DNA of 64,000 nucleotides, from the NCBI GenBank assembly GCA_943192975.1, contig CALPCJ010000004.1:62001-126000 (forward strand), in the 5' to 3' direction. Below are positions 14,927-23,400 of the stretch, piece by piece. Position numbers and translations under genes: made by a program. Source of the DNA: Senimuribacter intestinalis (GTDB lineage Bacteria > Bacillota > Clostridia > Peptostreptococcales > Anaerovoracaceae). The stretch's first letter is position 1. Each line of letters starts with the position of its first letter. Below the pieces are notes generated by a model that was not told where the DNA came from, made no database searches, and worked only from the letters and a program-made list of their open reading frames with translations.

Positions 14927-17098
14927 ATGAACATTATTGAAAAACTAGCAAGTGAATTTAAAGTCAAAACAGCGCAGGTGGAAAGCACAGTTGCGCTCAT
15001 CGATGAGGGAAATACGATTCCCTTTATCGCTCGTTACAGAAAGGAAGTGACCGGCGGTCTGACTGACGTGACTCTTCGCGATATGGACGAGAGACTGCAG
15101 TACTTGCGCAACCTGGAAAGCCGAAAGGAAGAGGTGCTCCGTCTTATTGAAGAACAGGGCAAGCTGACCGAAGAGCTGAAAGCCGAAATCCAAAAAGCGG
15201 AGGTTTTGCAGCGTGTAGAAGACCTGTATAAGCCATATAAACAGAAAAAGGCGACTAGAGCTTCCAAAGCAAAAGAAAGAGGACTGGAGCCTCTGGCAAT
15301 GATCTTCTATGCCCAGCAGAAGAAAGAGGGCAATCCTCTGGACTTTGCGGCAGATTTTATTAATCCGGAAAAAGAAGTGGAAACAGCAGAAGACGCTGTG
15401 CAGGGCGCTATGGACATCATCGCAGAGATGATTGCCGATGACGCAGATTTGACCAAGGCAATCAGAGAAAAGACCTTTGCCAAAGGACAGATTGCTACAG
15501 AAGCAACGGATCCGGAGGAGAAGACTGTCTACGAAATGTATTACGGCAGCAGCGAGGCGATTGCTAAAATGCCGAACCACAGAGTTCTTGCGGTCAATCG
15601 CGGCGAGAAGGAAAAGAAACTGAAAGTAAAAGTCGCCATCGACAGCGAAGAAATTACAGGACTTATCGCAAAGCAGGTCATTCGCGGAAAATCTATCTTT
15701 ACAGAACTGCTGGAAGATACGATTGCCGATTCTTACAAGCGTCTCATTGCGCCGTCCATCGAGCGTGAAATGCGCAATATTTTGACTGAACGGGCGGAGA
15801 CTGAGGCGGTAAAGGTTTTTGCAAAGAATACAGAAAAGCTTTTGATGGTGCCGCCTGTCAAGGGAAAGAAAATAATTTCCATTGACCCAGGCTACAGAAC
15901 TGGTTGTAAAGTTGCGGTGCTGGACGAGACTGGAAAGCTGAAAGCCTACACCACCATCTATCCGACCGAGCCAAAAAATGATGTAGCTGGAACGGAGAGA
16001 ACTTTGGAAAAGATTATCAATAAATTCGGTACGGATATCATCGTAATCGGAAACGGCACTGCTTCCAGAGAAACCGAAGAAGTAGTTGCAAACTTCCTGA
16101 AAAAGCACGATTACGATATTCAGTACACCATCGTCAACGAAGCGGGCGCTTCCGTTTATTCGGCTTCCAAGCTGGCGACAGAAGAATATCCGGACCTTGA
16201 TGTTACCACCAGAGGCGCTATGTCGCTGGGCAGACGCCTGCAGGATCCGCTGGCTGAGCTGGTAAAAATCGATCCAAAGCACATCGGCGTAGGACAATAT
16301 CAGCACGATATCAACCAGAAGCAGCTGGATACAGCGTTGACTAACGTGGTTGAGGACTGCGTAAACAGAGTTGGTGTGGATTTGAACACTGCTTCTCCAT
16401 CCCTTCTTTCTTATATCGCAGGTGTCAACATGGGCATCGCCAAGAACATCGTGGCATATAGAGAAGAAAACGGCAGATTCAAAAACAGAAAAGAACTGAT
16501 GAAAGTTTCCAAGCTGGGAGAAAAGGCGTTTAAGCAGTGTGCAGGTTTTATGCGAATTGCAGACGGCAGCGAGCCTCTTGACAGTACCTCTGTACATCCT
16601 GAATCTTACAAAGCTGCCGAGGAAATGATGAACAAAATCGGCATTACCAAGGAGGAAATCTTAAGCGGCGGTGCAAAGAATATCGATGAGAAAATTTGGG
16701 AGGCGTACCCTGCGAAAAAACCTTCGGAAAGTGTAAAGAAAATGGCGGAGGATCTGGGCATCGGTGAAATGACTCTAAGCGATATCATCGCAGAAATGAA
16801 AAAACCGGCAAGAGACCCTCGTGAAGACGCGCCACCGGTGATTTTCAGAAACGACGTTAGGAGTTTTGAGGATTTGAAGGTGGACATGGAGCTAACTGGA
16901 ACCGTCCGCAACGTGGTGGACTTCGGCGCTTTTGTGGATATCGGCGTCAAGCAGGACGGACTGGTGCATGTGTCTCAGCTTTCTAACAAGTTTATCAAGC
17001 ACCCGATGGACGTGGTGTCCGTGGGAGATACTGTGAAAGTAAAAATTCTCAGCGTAGATCCGGAGAAGAAAAAGATTGCGCTGACGATGAAATTCTAG
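14927..17098 (+). CDS. tex: Tex-family RNA-binding transcription accessory protein
   Basis: A 723-residue Tex protein: N-terminal helical domain (IPFIARYRKEVTGGLTD), YqgF-like RNase H fold (ISIDPGYRTGCKVAVLDETG), helix-hairpin-helix region (VDLNTASPSLLSYIAGV) and a C-terminal S1 domain (about 648-720; GTVRNVVDFGAFVDIGVKQDGLVHVSQLS). Tex binds nucleic acid and influences transcription and the stress response; the catalytic role of its YqgF fold is unproven. It starts one base after the prfB stop, so coupled translation is likely. Confidence 0.96.
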   Translation: MNIIEKLASEFKVKTAQVESTVALIDEGNTIPFIARYRKEVTGGLTDVTLRDMDERLQYLRNLESRKEEVLRLIEEQGKLTEELKAEIQKAEVLQRVEDLYKPYKQKKATRASKAKERGLEPLAMIFYAQQKKEGNPLDFAADFINPEKEVETAEDAVQGAMDIIAEMIADDADLTKAIREKTFAKGQIATEATDPEEKTVYEMYYGSSEAIAKMPNHRVLAVNRGEKEKKLKVKVAIDSEEITGLIAKQVIRGKSIFTELLEDTIADSYKRLIAPSIEREMRNILTERAETEAVKVFAKNTEKLLMVPPVKGKKIISIDPGYRTGCKVAVLDETGKLKAYTTIYPTEPKNDVAGTERTLEKIINKFGTDIIVIGNGTASRETEEVVANFLKKHDYDIQYTIVNEAGASVYSASKLATEEYPDLDVTTRGAMSLGRRLQDPLAELVKIDPKHIGVGQYQHDINQKQLDTALTNVVEDCVNRVGVDLNTASPSLLSYIAGVNMGIAKNIVAYREENGRFKNRKELMKVSKLGEKAFKQCAGFMRIADGSEPLDSTSVHPESYKAAEEMMNKIGITKEEILSGGAKNIDEKIWEAYPAKKPSESVKKMAEDLGIGEMTLSDIIAEMKKPARDPREDAPPVIFRNDVRSFEDLKVDMELTGTVRNVVDFGAFVDIGVKQDGLVHVSQLSNKFIKHPMDVVSVGDTVKVKILSVDPEKKKIALTMKF

Positions 17099-17113
17099 AA
17101 AAAGGAGCCTGTC

Positions 17114-17755
17114 ATGGCAATAAAGACGATTTTATTTGATTTTGACGGAACGGTTGCAAATACCAATAGACTGATTATTGATTCCTGGCAGCATGTTTTC
17201 AGGACGGTTCATGGAAAAGAAGCCGATGAAGCAGATATTAAGGCGACCTTCGGAGAGCCTTTGGGCATTAGTATGGTGAAGAACTTTCCGGATATGAATC
17301 CGGAAGATGCCATCGACATGTACAGGAGCCATCAGAAGGATATTTATGAGGACATGATAGAGCCCTTCCCTGGCATGATAGAGCTTTTGCAGGGTCTTAA
17401 GGAAAAGGGGTATCAGGTGGGCATTGTAACTTCCAGACTGCGGAACTCCACGATGATCGGGCTCAGAAAGTTTGGTGTTATGGAAGTAATCAACTGCATC
17501 GTAACTTGTGAAGATACAGACAAGCATAAGCCGGATCCTGAGCCTGCGCTGATTGCCCTTGAGCGGCTTTGCGCAAAGGCAGAGGAAACGCTGATGGTAG
17601 GCGATAGCATGTTCGATATTAAATGTGCCCACAATGCCGGCATGAAGGCGGTTATGGTGGGCTGGGCAGAAGCTATTACGGAAGCTGATTTGACTGGTCC
17701 TGACAGACCGGAGTACTGTATCACAAAAGCTGAAGATCTGTACGGCATTCTTTAG
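17114..17755 (+). CDS. HAD-family phosphatase (PpaX/Gph-like)
   Basis: A 213-residue haloacid dehalogenase-like hydrolase with motif I DFDGTVANT (nucleophile Asp near residue 10), motif II in VTSRLR, motif III Lys in KHKPDPEP and motif IV VGDSMFDI. A helical cap follows motif I. The closest named types are pyrophosphatase PpaX and phosphoglycolate phosphatase; specificity cannot be settled from sequence. AAAGGAG precedes the ATG. It sits 15 bp after tex. Confidence 0.85.
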   Translation: MAIKTILFDFDGTVANTNRLIIDSWQHVFRTVHGKEADEADIKATFGEPLGISMVKNFPDMNPEDAIDMYRSHQKDIYEDMIEPFPGMIELLQGLKEKGYQVGIVTSRLRNSTMIGLRKFGVMEVINCIVTCEDTDKHKPDPEPALIALERLCAKAEETLMVGDSMFDIKCAHNAGMKAVMVGWAEAITEADLTGPDRPEYCITKAEDLYGIL

Positions 17756-17771
17756 AATTTGAGGAATCACT

Positions 17772-20700
17772 ATGCTGCAAATCTTTTACGGAAGAGAAAG
17801 TATCGAAAAGGAAAAGTTCATCTACGAGGATATTCGGAAAAATCCAGGCAGGACGATTGTCATCGTGCCGGATCAGTACACGTTGGAAGCAGAGAAGCAG
17901 GCTTTCTTGTTTTTGCATGCAGAAAGCATGATGGACGTGGAGATTATCGGCATGTCGCGCCTTGGAAGCAGATTGCTTTCGCAGCAGGGGGGCGGCAGCA
18001 AAACCTTTATCGATAAATACGGCAGACATATGCTGCTGACCCAGATTGCCGGAAAATGCGAGGACAAGCTGCAAGTGTTTAAAGGCAGTCTCAGAAAACC
18101 GGCATTTATCGAGATGACGAATAACTTTATTTCGGAGATGAAGCAGTATAATGTGAATCCGCAGGACTTGGCGCAGCTAAGCCAGGCGCTTTCTGAAGAA
18201 AGCGTTCTGCGGGCGAAACTTGATGATCTTGTGCTGATTTTCAGTGAATATCAGAAGAAAATTAAGGATAGATATACTGACTCTGAGGATTATATCGACC
18301 TGTATATGAGTAAGATTCGTTCATCTGCGTGGATTTCCGAGAGCAGGATTTGGGTATACGGCTTTGACAGTTTTGCGCCGAAAGCCTTGGATGTGCTGGG
18401 AAATCTCATAGCAACTGCAAAGGAAGTCAGCGTATTTTTGACCTGCGACAAAGGCTGCAGAGATGAAGAACTGTTTCTGCTGCCGGAAATTGTCATGAGG
18501 AATTTACGGAAACAAGCGGAAGCCTATGATATGGAATGCAGGATGCAGCAGGTTGCTGAAGGGACTGGCTTTGATGCGGTGAGAAATCCAGCCATCTCCC
18601 ATATTGAAAAAGAGTTTTATGCGGTGGGGCAGCGAACTGGTGATTTTCCTTTACTGAAGGAGCAAGATGCGCCGGTCGTTTTGGTGCAGGCTGCCAATAT
18701 GTACAGTGAGGCAGAGTCAGCAGCGTCTTATATTTTGCATTTAATCAGGGACAAGGGATTTCGCTATCGGGATATCGTAGTGATTTGCAATGATCAGACC
18801 GTGCGAGGCTCTATTATAGGAAGAGTTTTTGAAGAATGGGGTCTGCCTGTTTTTGATGACAAAAAGCGGTCTGTCCTAAGTTCACCTATTGCAATTTTTG
18901 CGGTGGGGCTGTTGGAAACAGTGGTGTATAACTATCGGAGCAGCGATATTTTTAAAGTGCTGAAAACTGGGTTTTCCAGTCTTTCTGATGAAGAAATTGA
19001 GCGCCTTGAGAACTACTCCATTCAGTACAGAATCAAGGGAAACATGTGGCTGGCGCCTTTTGTCAAGGGTCAGATGGAGTACGGAGATGACGGTCTTGAG
19101 GAGCTTAACGTCATAAGAGAAAAGGCGATGGAGCTGTTTGCCGAGCTTAAAATAATTTGCGGTGAGACGGTATCTATGGGCGATTTTGTCTGCCGATACT
19201 ATGATTTTTTGATAGAAAACTGCGGTCTGGGCGTGCGGATTGCGGAGTTACTTCGCGTGCAGGAGGCGCAGGGTCTTTTTGATCTGGCGGAGGAGACTGC
19301 ACAGATTTGGGGGCAGATGGTTGGACTTTTGGATCAGATTGCAGAGCTTGCCGGGGAAGAGCAGTTTAGACGGAAGGATTTCGTAGAGCTCTTGATTACC
19401 GGACTGTCTCAGCTTGAAATTGGTGTGCTGCCGCCGACTGCGGACGATATTCTCATGGGAACCATGCAGAGAACCAGAAGCGGTCAGGTGAAAGCGGTGG
19501 TTATCATCGGCGCTAACGAAGGTCTGCTTCCTGCAAATGCTTCTTCTGAGGGGCTTTTCAGTATGGAAGAACTGGAATTTTTCGCAGAGGAAGGAAAAGA
19601 AATCTGTAAAGTAGAAAAAATTCGTGTCATGGAAGAACAGCTGGCGATTTACAGGAACCTGTCAAAGGCGTCGGATTACCTGTGGATTAGCTATTCTGCC
19701 AGCGACGGAGACGGCAAGGAAAGTCGCCCGTCTGAAATCATCGATACACTGCGCAGGCTGTTTCCAAATCTTACCGTGCAGACAGATGTAGTCAGCAGCG
19801 GGGATATCGATGCAGTAGTAGGTGGCAGGGTCAATACCTTGCGCCATTTGACGGAGGCGCTGCTTTCTGTAAGGCGGGGCGAGAAGTTGGACAGCAGGTG
19901 GAAGGCTGTAATACATTGGTACCAGTGTCATGAACCGGAAAGCCTGCAGCGGGTTTCCGAGGGGCTGTCCTTTACCAATGCGCAGAAGGATATTTCGCCA
20001 GAACTGGCGGCGCTGCTGTATAAAAAGGAAATGAATTTGCCGATGACCCTGAGCCCGTCCAGGCTGGAGAAGTTCAGTCGTTGTCCCTTTTCTCATTTTA
20101 TCGCATATGGGCTGAGACCGCAGGAACGGCGGATTTATGAGGCATCGAGCAGAGAAATCGGGGATATTTACCATAGGTGTTTAATGGAGGTTTCACGGAA
20201 GCTGACGGCAGAAGATCGATGGGATAGCATTTCGGAGGATGAATGCCGCGGTTTTGTCAGCGATATAGCAAAGCTGGAAGCTGCAAATTACCGGGAAGGA
20301 ATTTTTAATTTCGGCAATGAAGAACGCTACAAGACCAGGCGTATTGAGGATACATGCTTTCATGTCTGCTGGGCTCTTGTGGAGCAGGTGCGGGCAGGAA
20401 AGATCGAGAAAAGTCTTTACGAGGTGCCTTTTGGAAGAGAACGCAGTATAGCGCCTATTGAAGTGGATCTAGGGAGCAGTACGGTTTATATCGAAGGCAA
20501 AATTGACAGATTGGATATTTTAGAAGGCAACCGGGTTAAAATTGTAGATTACAAGACCGGTAAAGAAACCTTCAATGAAAAAGAAGCCAGAGCCGGATAC
20601 CGGCTGCAGCTTATGCTGTATCTCAAAGCGGCGCAGGAAAAACAGAGAAAGCCTGCTGGAGTATTCTATTTTCACATTGCAGACCAGCGAGTGGATTTGA

Positions 20701-21095
20701 CTGGAACCCAGCGGGAAAAATTTTTTGAAAAAATTTCAAAAGAAATGAGGAAATTTTTCCGATTAAGTGGTATAATGGTAGATAGTGGTGCGGTTATCGA
20801 AGATATCGCTGGCGAGTTCAGCGGATTTTCGGATATTCTGCCTCTGCGAAGAAACACTGCTGGTGAGGTTTCCGCAACTTCTGAGGGGTTTCTTCTCAGT
20901 GATGAACAGTTTGAGCAGCTACAGGCAGATGTAGATGTGCAGATTGAGAAGCTGTGCAGGCAGCTTTCTGATGGCAGAATCGCCATCCACCCGAAGAAGA
21001 CGGAGAAACAGTCCCCTTGTACTTACTGTGACTATAAGGGTATCTGCAGGTTTGACCTGAGTTTTCCGGGTTGTAATTACGAGGTCATTAAATAA
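17772..21095 (+). CDS. addB: helicase-exonuclease AddAB, AddB subunit
   Basis: A 1107-residue AddB-like subunit of the double-strand-break resection machine. The C-terminal nuclease domain is intact: EGKIDRLDI and IVDYKTGK (Asp926, Lys928). The four Fe-S cysteines are present at Cys771 (FSRCPFSHF) and Cys1083, Cys1086, Cys1092 (CTYCDYKGIC). The N-terminal VPDQYTLEAEKQAF block is typical. The Walker A loop usual near residue 8 (GRxGSGKS) reads GRESIEKE here, so nucleotide binding by AddB is probably lost. addA, normally next, is absent; a tRNA follows. Confidence 0.93.
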   Translation: MLQIFYGRESIEKEKFIYEDIRKNPGRTIVIVPDQYTLEAEKQAFLFLHAESMMDVEIIGMSRLGSRLLSQQGGGSKTFIDKYGRHMLLTQIAGKCEDKLQVFKGSLRKPAFIEMTNNFISEMKQYNVNPQDLAQLSQALSEESVLRAKLDDLVLIFSEYQKKIKDRYTDSEDYIDLYMSKIRSSAWISESRIWVYGFDSFAPKALDVLGNLIATAKEVSVFLTCDKGCRDEELFLLPEIVMRNLRKQAEAYDMECRMQQVAEGTGFDAVRNPAISHIEKEFYAVGQRTGDFPLLKEQDAPVVLVQAANMYSEAESAASYILHLIRDKGFRYRDIVVICNDQTVRGSIIGRVFEEWGLPVFDDKKRSVLSSPIAIFAVGLLETVVYNYRSSDIFKVLKTGFSSLSDEEIERLENYSIQYRIKGNMWLAPFVKGQMEYGDDGLEELNVIREKAMELFAELKIICGETVSMGDFVCRYYDFLIENCGLGVRIAELLRVQEAQGLFDLAEETAQIWGQMVGLLDQIAELAGEEQFRRKDFVELLITGLSQLEIGVLPPTADDILMGTMQRTRSGQVKAVVIIGANEGLLPANASSEGLFSMEELEFFAEEGKEICKVEKIRVMEEQLAIYRNLSKASDYLWISYSASDGDGKESRPSEIIDTLRRLFPNLTVQTDVVSSGDIDAVVGGRVNTLRHLTEALLSVRRGEKLDSRWKAVIHWYQCHEPESLQRVSEGLSFTNAQKDISPELAALLYKKEMNLPMTLSPSRLEKFSRCPFSHFIAYGLRPQERRIYEASSREIGDIYHRCLMEVSRKLTAEDRWDSISEDECRGFVSDIAKLEAANYREGIFNFGNEERYKTRRIEDTCFHVCWALVEQVRAGKIEKSLYEVPFGRERSIAPIEVDLGSSTVYIEGKIDRLDILEGNRVKIVDYKTGKETFNEKEARAGYRLQLMLYLKAAQEKQRKPAGVFYFHIADQRVDLTGTQREKFFEKISKEMRKFFRLSGIMVDSGAVIEDIAGEFSGFSDILPLRRNTAGEVSATSEGFLLSDEQFEQLQADVDVQIEKLCRQLSDGRIAIHPKKTEKQSPCTYCDYKGICRFDLSFPGCNYEVIK

Positions 21096-21109
21096 ATATG
21101 ATAGATGCC

Positions 21110-21137
21110 GGGCGGCGTATGATAAAAGCCGCCGCCC
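21110..21137 (+). terminator. GC-rich stem-loop after addB
   Basis: GGGCGGC (21110-21116) / GCCGCCC (21131-21137) just past the addB stop and 10 bp before tRNA-Thr. There is no T-run; it may mark the mRNA/tRNA boundary for processing. Confidence 0.5.
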
Positions 21138-21146
21138 GCTGGATTT

Positions 21147-21222
21147 GCTTCCGTGGCTCAGTTGGCAGAGCAGCGCATTCGTAACGCGCAGGTCGCCGGT
21201 TCGATCCCGGCCGGGAGCTCCA
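21147..21222 (+). tRNA. tRNA-Thr (anticodon CGT)
   Basis: A 76-nt cloverleaf: acceptor GCTTCCG/CGGGAGC with encoded CCA (21220-21222), D-arm GCTC..GAGC, anticodon loop TTCGTAA (CGT, Thr), and T-arm GCCGG-TTCGATC-CCGGC. The anticodon stem has one A-C mismatch next to the loop. It decodes ACG. No separate promoter is clear; it is probably cut from the addB transcript. Confidence 0.92.
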
Positions 21223-21231
21223 GAAGATTGA

Positions 21232-21260
21232 AAAATGCAGGTTGTTATAGCCTGCATTTT
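21232..21260 (+). terminator. terminator after tRNA-Thr
   Basis: Stem AAAATGCAGG (21232-21241) / CCTGCATTTT (21251-21260) followed by CTGTTTCT. Confidence 0.8.
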
Positions 21261-21378
21261 CTGTTTCTATGGAATTTAACCCGGTAGCAAAGGTGGGTTT
21301 TGATGGGGCGTTTTATGCGATACTGACGCGCATACAAGTCAAATATGACTGCCGGAAGTTGATGAAAAATAAGGAACC

Positions 21379-21407
21379 TTGTCCGCAGAAACAAGGCGTG
21401 GTATAAT
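21379..21407 (+). promoter_or_regulatory. promoter of small toxin-like peptide, locus 1
   Basis: -35 TTGTCC (21379-21384), 17-bp spacer, extended -10 TGG-TATAAT (21399-21407). An inverted repeat CCTTGT-N8-ACAAGG (21377-21396) covers the -35. The same arrangement, base for base at most positions, stands before the paralogous peptide on the other strand at 45033-45005. Confidence 0.75.
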
Positions 21408-21466
21408 ACGTATAGTCAAGAAAATATGGAAGTCTTATGGCGGCGAATCTTCGGAAAGGAGCCTGA

Positions 21467-21541
21467 ATGTCTGACTATGAAATCCTAGTCATCGTATTGA
21501 TGATTATTGGGATTGTCAGATGGGATAACCACCGAAAGTAA
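21467..21541 (+). CDS. 24-residue membrane peptide, candidate type I toxin
   Basis: The peptide begins MSDYEILVIVLMIIGIV and ends in the charged tail RWDNHRK: one short membrane span plus a basic C-terminus, as in holin-like/type I toxins of Firmicutes (Hol_Tox-like, M-x-x-YExL start). AAGGAG lies 5 bp upstream of the ATG. The 5' leader is about 50 nt. A bidirectional terminator starts at the stop codon, and a convergent promoter at 21655-21627 would make an antisense RNA. A paralogue lies at 44830-44907. The toxin role is inference from size, topology and layout. Confidence 0.65.
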   Translation: MSDYEILVIVLMIIGIVRWDNHRK

Positions 21542-21620
21542 AACCGCCTCGGGCTGCCACCTGAGACGGTTTTGAATACATTTTAAAGCTTATCAGAAGG
21601 TTCGCCAAGGCTTCCTTCTT
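21538..21620 (-). ncRNA. predicted antisense RNA (antitoxin candidate), locus 1
   Basis: A leftward transcript of about 80 nt inferred from the promoter at 21655-21627 and the shared terminator hairpin at 21540-21573. It would overlap the 3' end of the peptide mRNA. Its 5' end (AGTCAAGAA...) resembles the 5' end of the peptide mRNA, as expected if the two promoter regions arose by inverted duplication. Confidence 0.5.
21540..21573. terminator. bidirectional terminator, peptide locus 1
   Basis: AAAACCG..CTCGGG / CC(T)GAG..CGGTTTT stem (21540-21553 / 21560-21573) with one mismatch; T-tracts on both strands. Confidence 0.8.
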
Positions 21621-21626
21621 GACTCC

Positions 21627-21655
21627 AATATACCACGATTAAAAAGATTTTGCAA
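21627..21655 (-). promoter_or_regulatory. antisense promoter, peptide locus 1
   Basis: Leftward -35 TTGCAA (21655-21650), 17-bp spacer, extended -10 TGG-TATATT (ending 21627). The same boxes (TTGCAT, TGG-TATATT, 17 bp) occur at locus 2 (44724-44752). Confidence 0.7.
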
Positions 21656-21952
21656 TAGTCAATTTACCCTGCACTCCGCAGGGCTTTTTATTTTGGCGGT
21701 CTTTTTGTATATGCACCATTTAAGTCAAATATGCGATAAATTGTGCAGAAGAAACTAAATTTAATTCAAAAAGGAGCAAGGTATGATAGCACAAACAGTC
21801 AGGAAGACGAATTAAGAAAAATGTTTGTTTTCTCTGCCGATAAACATGGTATAAAACAAAATATAAAACACAAAGTAAAACTGAGTCCGTATATAATGCA
21901 AAAAAAAGAAAGAAAGGAGAGCGGTTGTAAAGTATAACAACCCAAAAGGAAA

Positions 21953-23395
21953 ATGAACGAAAAAACATTAAAAAAACCGTCGTTCGGTATTTCCGTCGTT
22001 ATTATTGCATTTTTGTTTGTGGTGATTATTGCACAGCTGGTACTGGGATATTCTCCGGAGATTCATCTGACTCTGGTATTTTCCATTGCCTTTGCAGTAA
22101 TCCTGTTGATGGCCACTGGCACAAAGTGGGCACAGATTGAGGAGGGTATTCTTCACGGCTGCAAAATCGCTACCGTACCGATGCTCATTCTGATGTTCAT
22201 CGGTCTGTTGATTCCGATGCTGATTGCTTGTGGAACCATTCCGTCCCTCATTTATTATGGACTTAAAATTATCAGCCCGTCTGTTTTCCTGGTAACCGCT
22301 TGTGTGGTATGTTCCGTATCCGCAATCTGTATCGGTTCCAGCTGGACTACAGCGGCTACCTTTGGTGTTGCGTTCATGGGTATCAGCGTAGGTCTTGGTA
22401 TTCCAGCTCCTATTACTGCCGGTGCAGTAATTTCCGGTGCAGTACTTGGTGACAAACTGTCTCCGATGTCCGACTCCACCAACCTGGCTGCAGGTGTTTG
22501 TGAAGCAAACCTGTTTGACCATGTTAGAGCAATGGTTTACACTACTGTTCCTGCATACGTAATCAGCTTAGTATTATATGCTATTATCGGAAGCAAATAC
22601 TCTGCATCCAACATGGATATGGAGAGTGTAAATGAAATTTTAGGCGCAATTGAGGCAAACTTCGATATTGATGCACTGCATGTCATCATCAGTCTGCTGC
22701 CGCTGGTTCTGATCGTTGTACTTGCTGCTAAGCAGGTCAGTGCACTGGCAATTATGGTTGTAGGATCGCTGTTTGCAATGTTGATTGCAGTAATTACACA
22801 GGGTTATAACCTGTATGACTTGATGGTATACATGAATAATGGCTTCTCCATGGAAACTGGTTCTGATATCGTAGACTCTTTGGTAAACCGCGGTGGTATT
22901 CAGTCCATGATGTGGACGCTGTCCCTTGGTTACTTGGGTCTGTCCTATGGCGGTATCTTAGAAAAATGTCTGGTAATGGAAGCAATCCTGGACAAGATGG
23001 AAAGACTGACCCGTACACCGAGAGGTCTGGTTATCACTCACAATATTACTTCCGTTGTCGTTAACTTCTTATCCGGTTCTCAGTATGTAGCAATCATCAT
23101 TCCAGGAAGAATGTACCTGCCTGCATACGACAAGCTGAACCTGCAGAGAAGACTGGCATCCAGAACTTGTGAAGACTCTGGTACAGTAACTTCTCAGTTA
23201 GTACCTTGGGGACTTTGCGGTGTATTTTACTTAGGCGCACTGGGCGTATCTGCATGGGATTATGCACCATACACATTCCTGTGCTACCTGACACCGATTA
23301 TTGCAATCCTTTGCACCTGCTTCAAAATGTTCTTGTGGGAAAAGACACCTGAAGAAGCTGCAGCAGTTGCAAAAGAAAACGAGGCTAATGCGTAA
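21953..23395 (+). CDS. nhaC: NhaC-family Na+/H+ antiporter
   Basis: A 480-residue polytopic protein, about 12 membrane segments, of the NhaC/MleN family. Family-typical stretches are SVSAICIGSSWTTAATFGVAF and GAVLGDKLSPMSDSTNLAAG. Members exchange Na+ for H+, some coupling to organic anions such as malate/lactate. It is followed 5 bp later by an M20 peptidase and then two amidohydrolases, so it may import or balance ions for a substrate those enzymes degrade; that link is inference. AAAGGA precedes the ATG. A possible -10 (TGG-TATAAA, 21847-21855) lies upstream with no good -35. Confidence 0.88.
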   Translation: MNEKTLKKPSFGISVVIIAFLFVVIIAQLVLGYSPEIHLTLVFSIAFAVILLMATGTKWAQIEEGILHGCKIATVPMLILMFIGLLIPMLIACGTIPSLIYYGLKIISPSVFLVTACVVCSVSAICIGSSWTTAATFGVAFMGISVGLGIPAPITAGAVISGAVLGDKLSPMSDSTNLAAGVCEANLFDHVRAMVYTTVPAYVISLVLYAIIGSKYSASNMDMESVNEILGAIEANFDIDALHVIISLLPLVLIVVLAAKQVSALAIMVVGSLFAMLIAVITQGYNLYDLMVYMNNGFSMETGSDIVDSLVNRGGIQSMMWTLSLGYLGLSYGGILEKCLVMEAILDKMERLTRTPRGLVITHNITSVVVNFLSGSQYVAIIIPGRMYLPAYDKLNLQRRLASRTCEDSGTVTSQLVPWGLCGVFYLGALGVSAWDYAPYTFLCYLTPIIAILCTCFKMFLWEKTPEEAAAVAKENEANA

Positions 23396-23400
23396 GAAAA

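Noticed and set aside
14945..16597. A 550-codon open frame on the minus strand
   Set aside because: It lies wholly antisense to tex, has low-complexity Cys/Phe/Leu-rich composition typical of a codon shadow, and no ribosome site.
21743..21937. 64-codon ORF upstream of nhaC
   Set aside because: Very Lys-rich, AT-rich, no ribosome site ahead of its ATG; it overlaps the likely nhaC leader and promoter.
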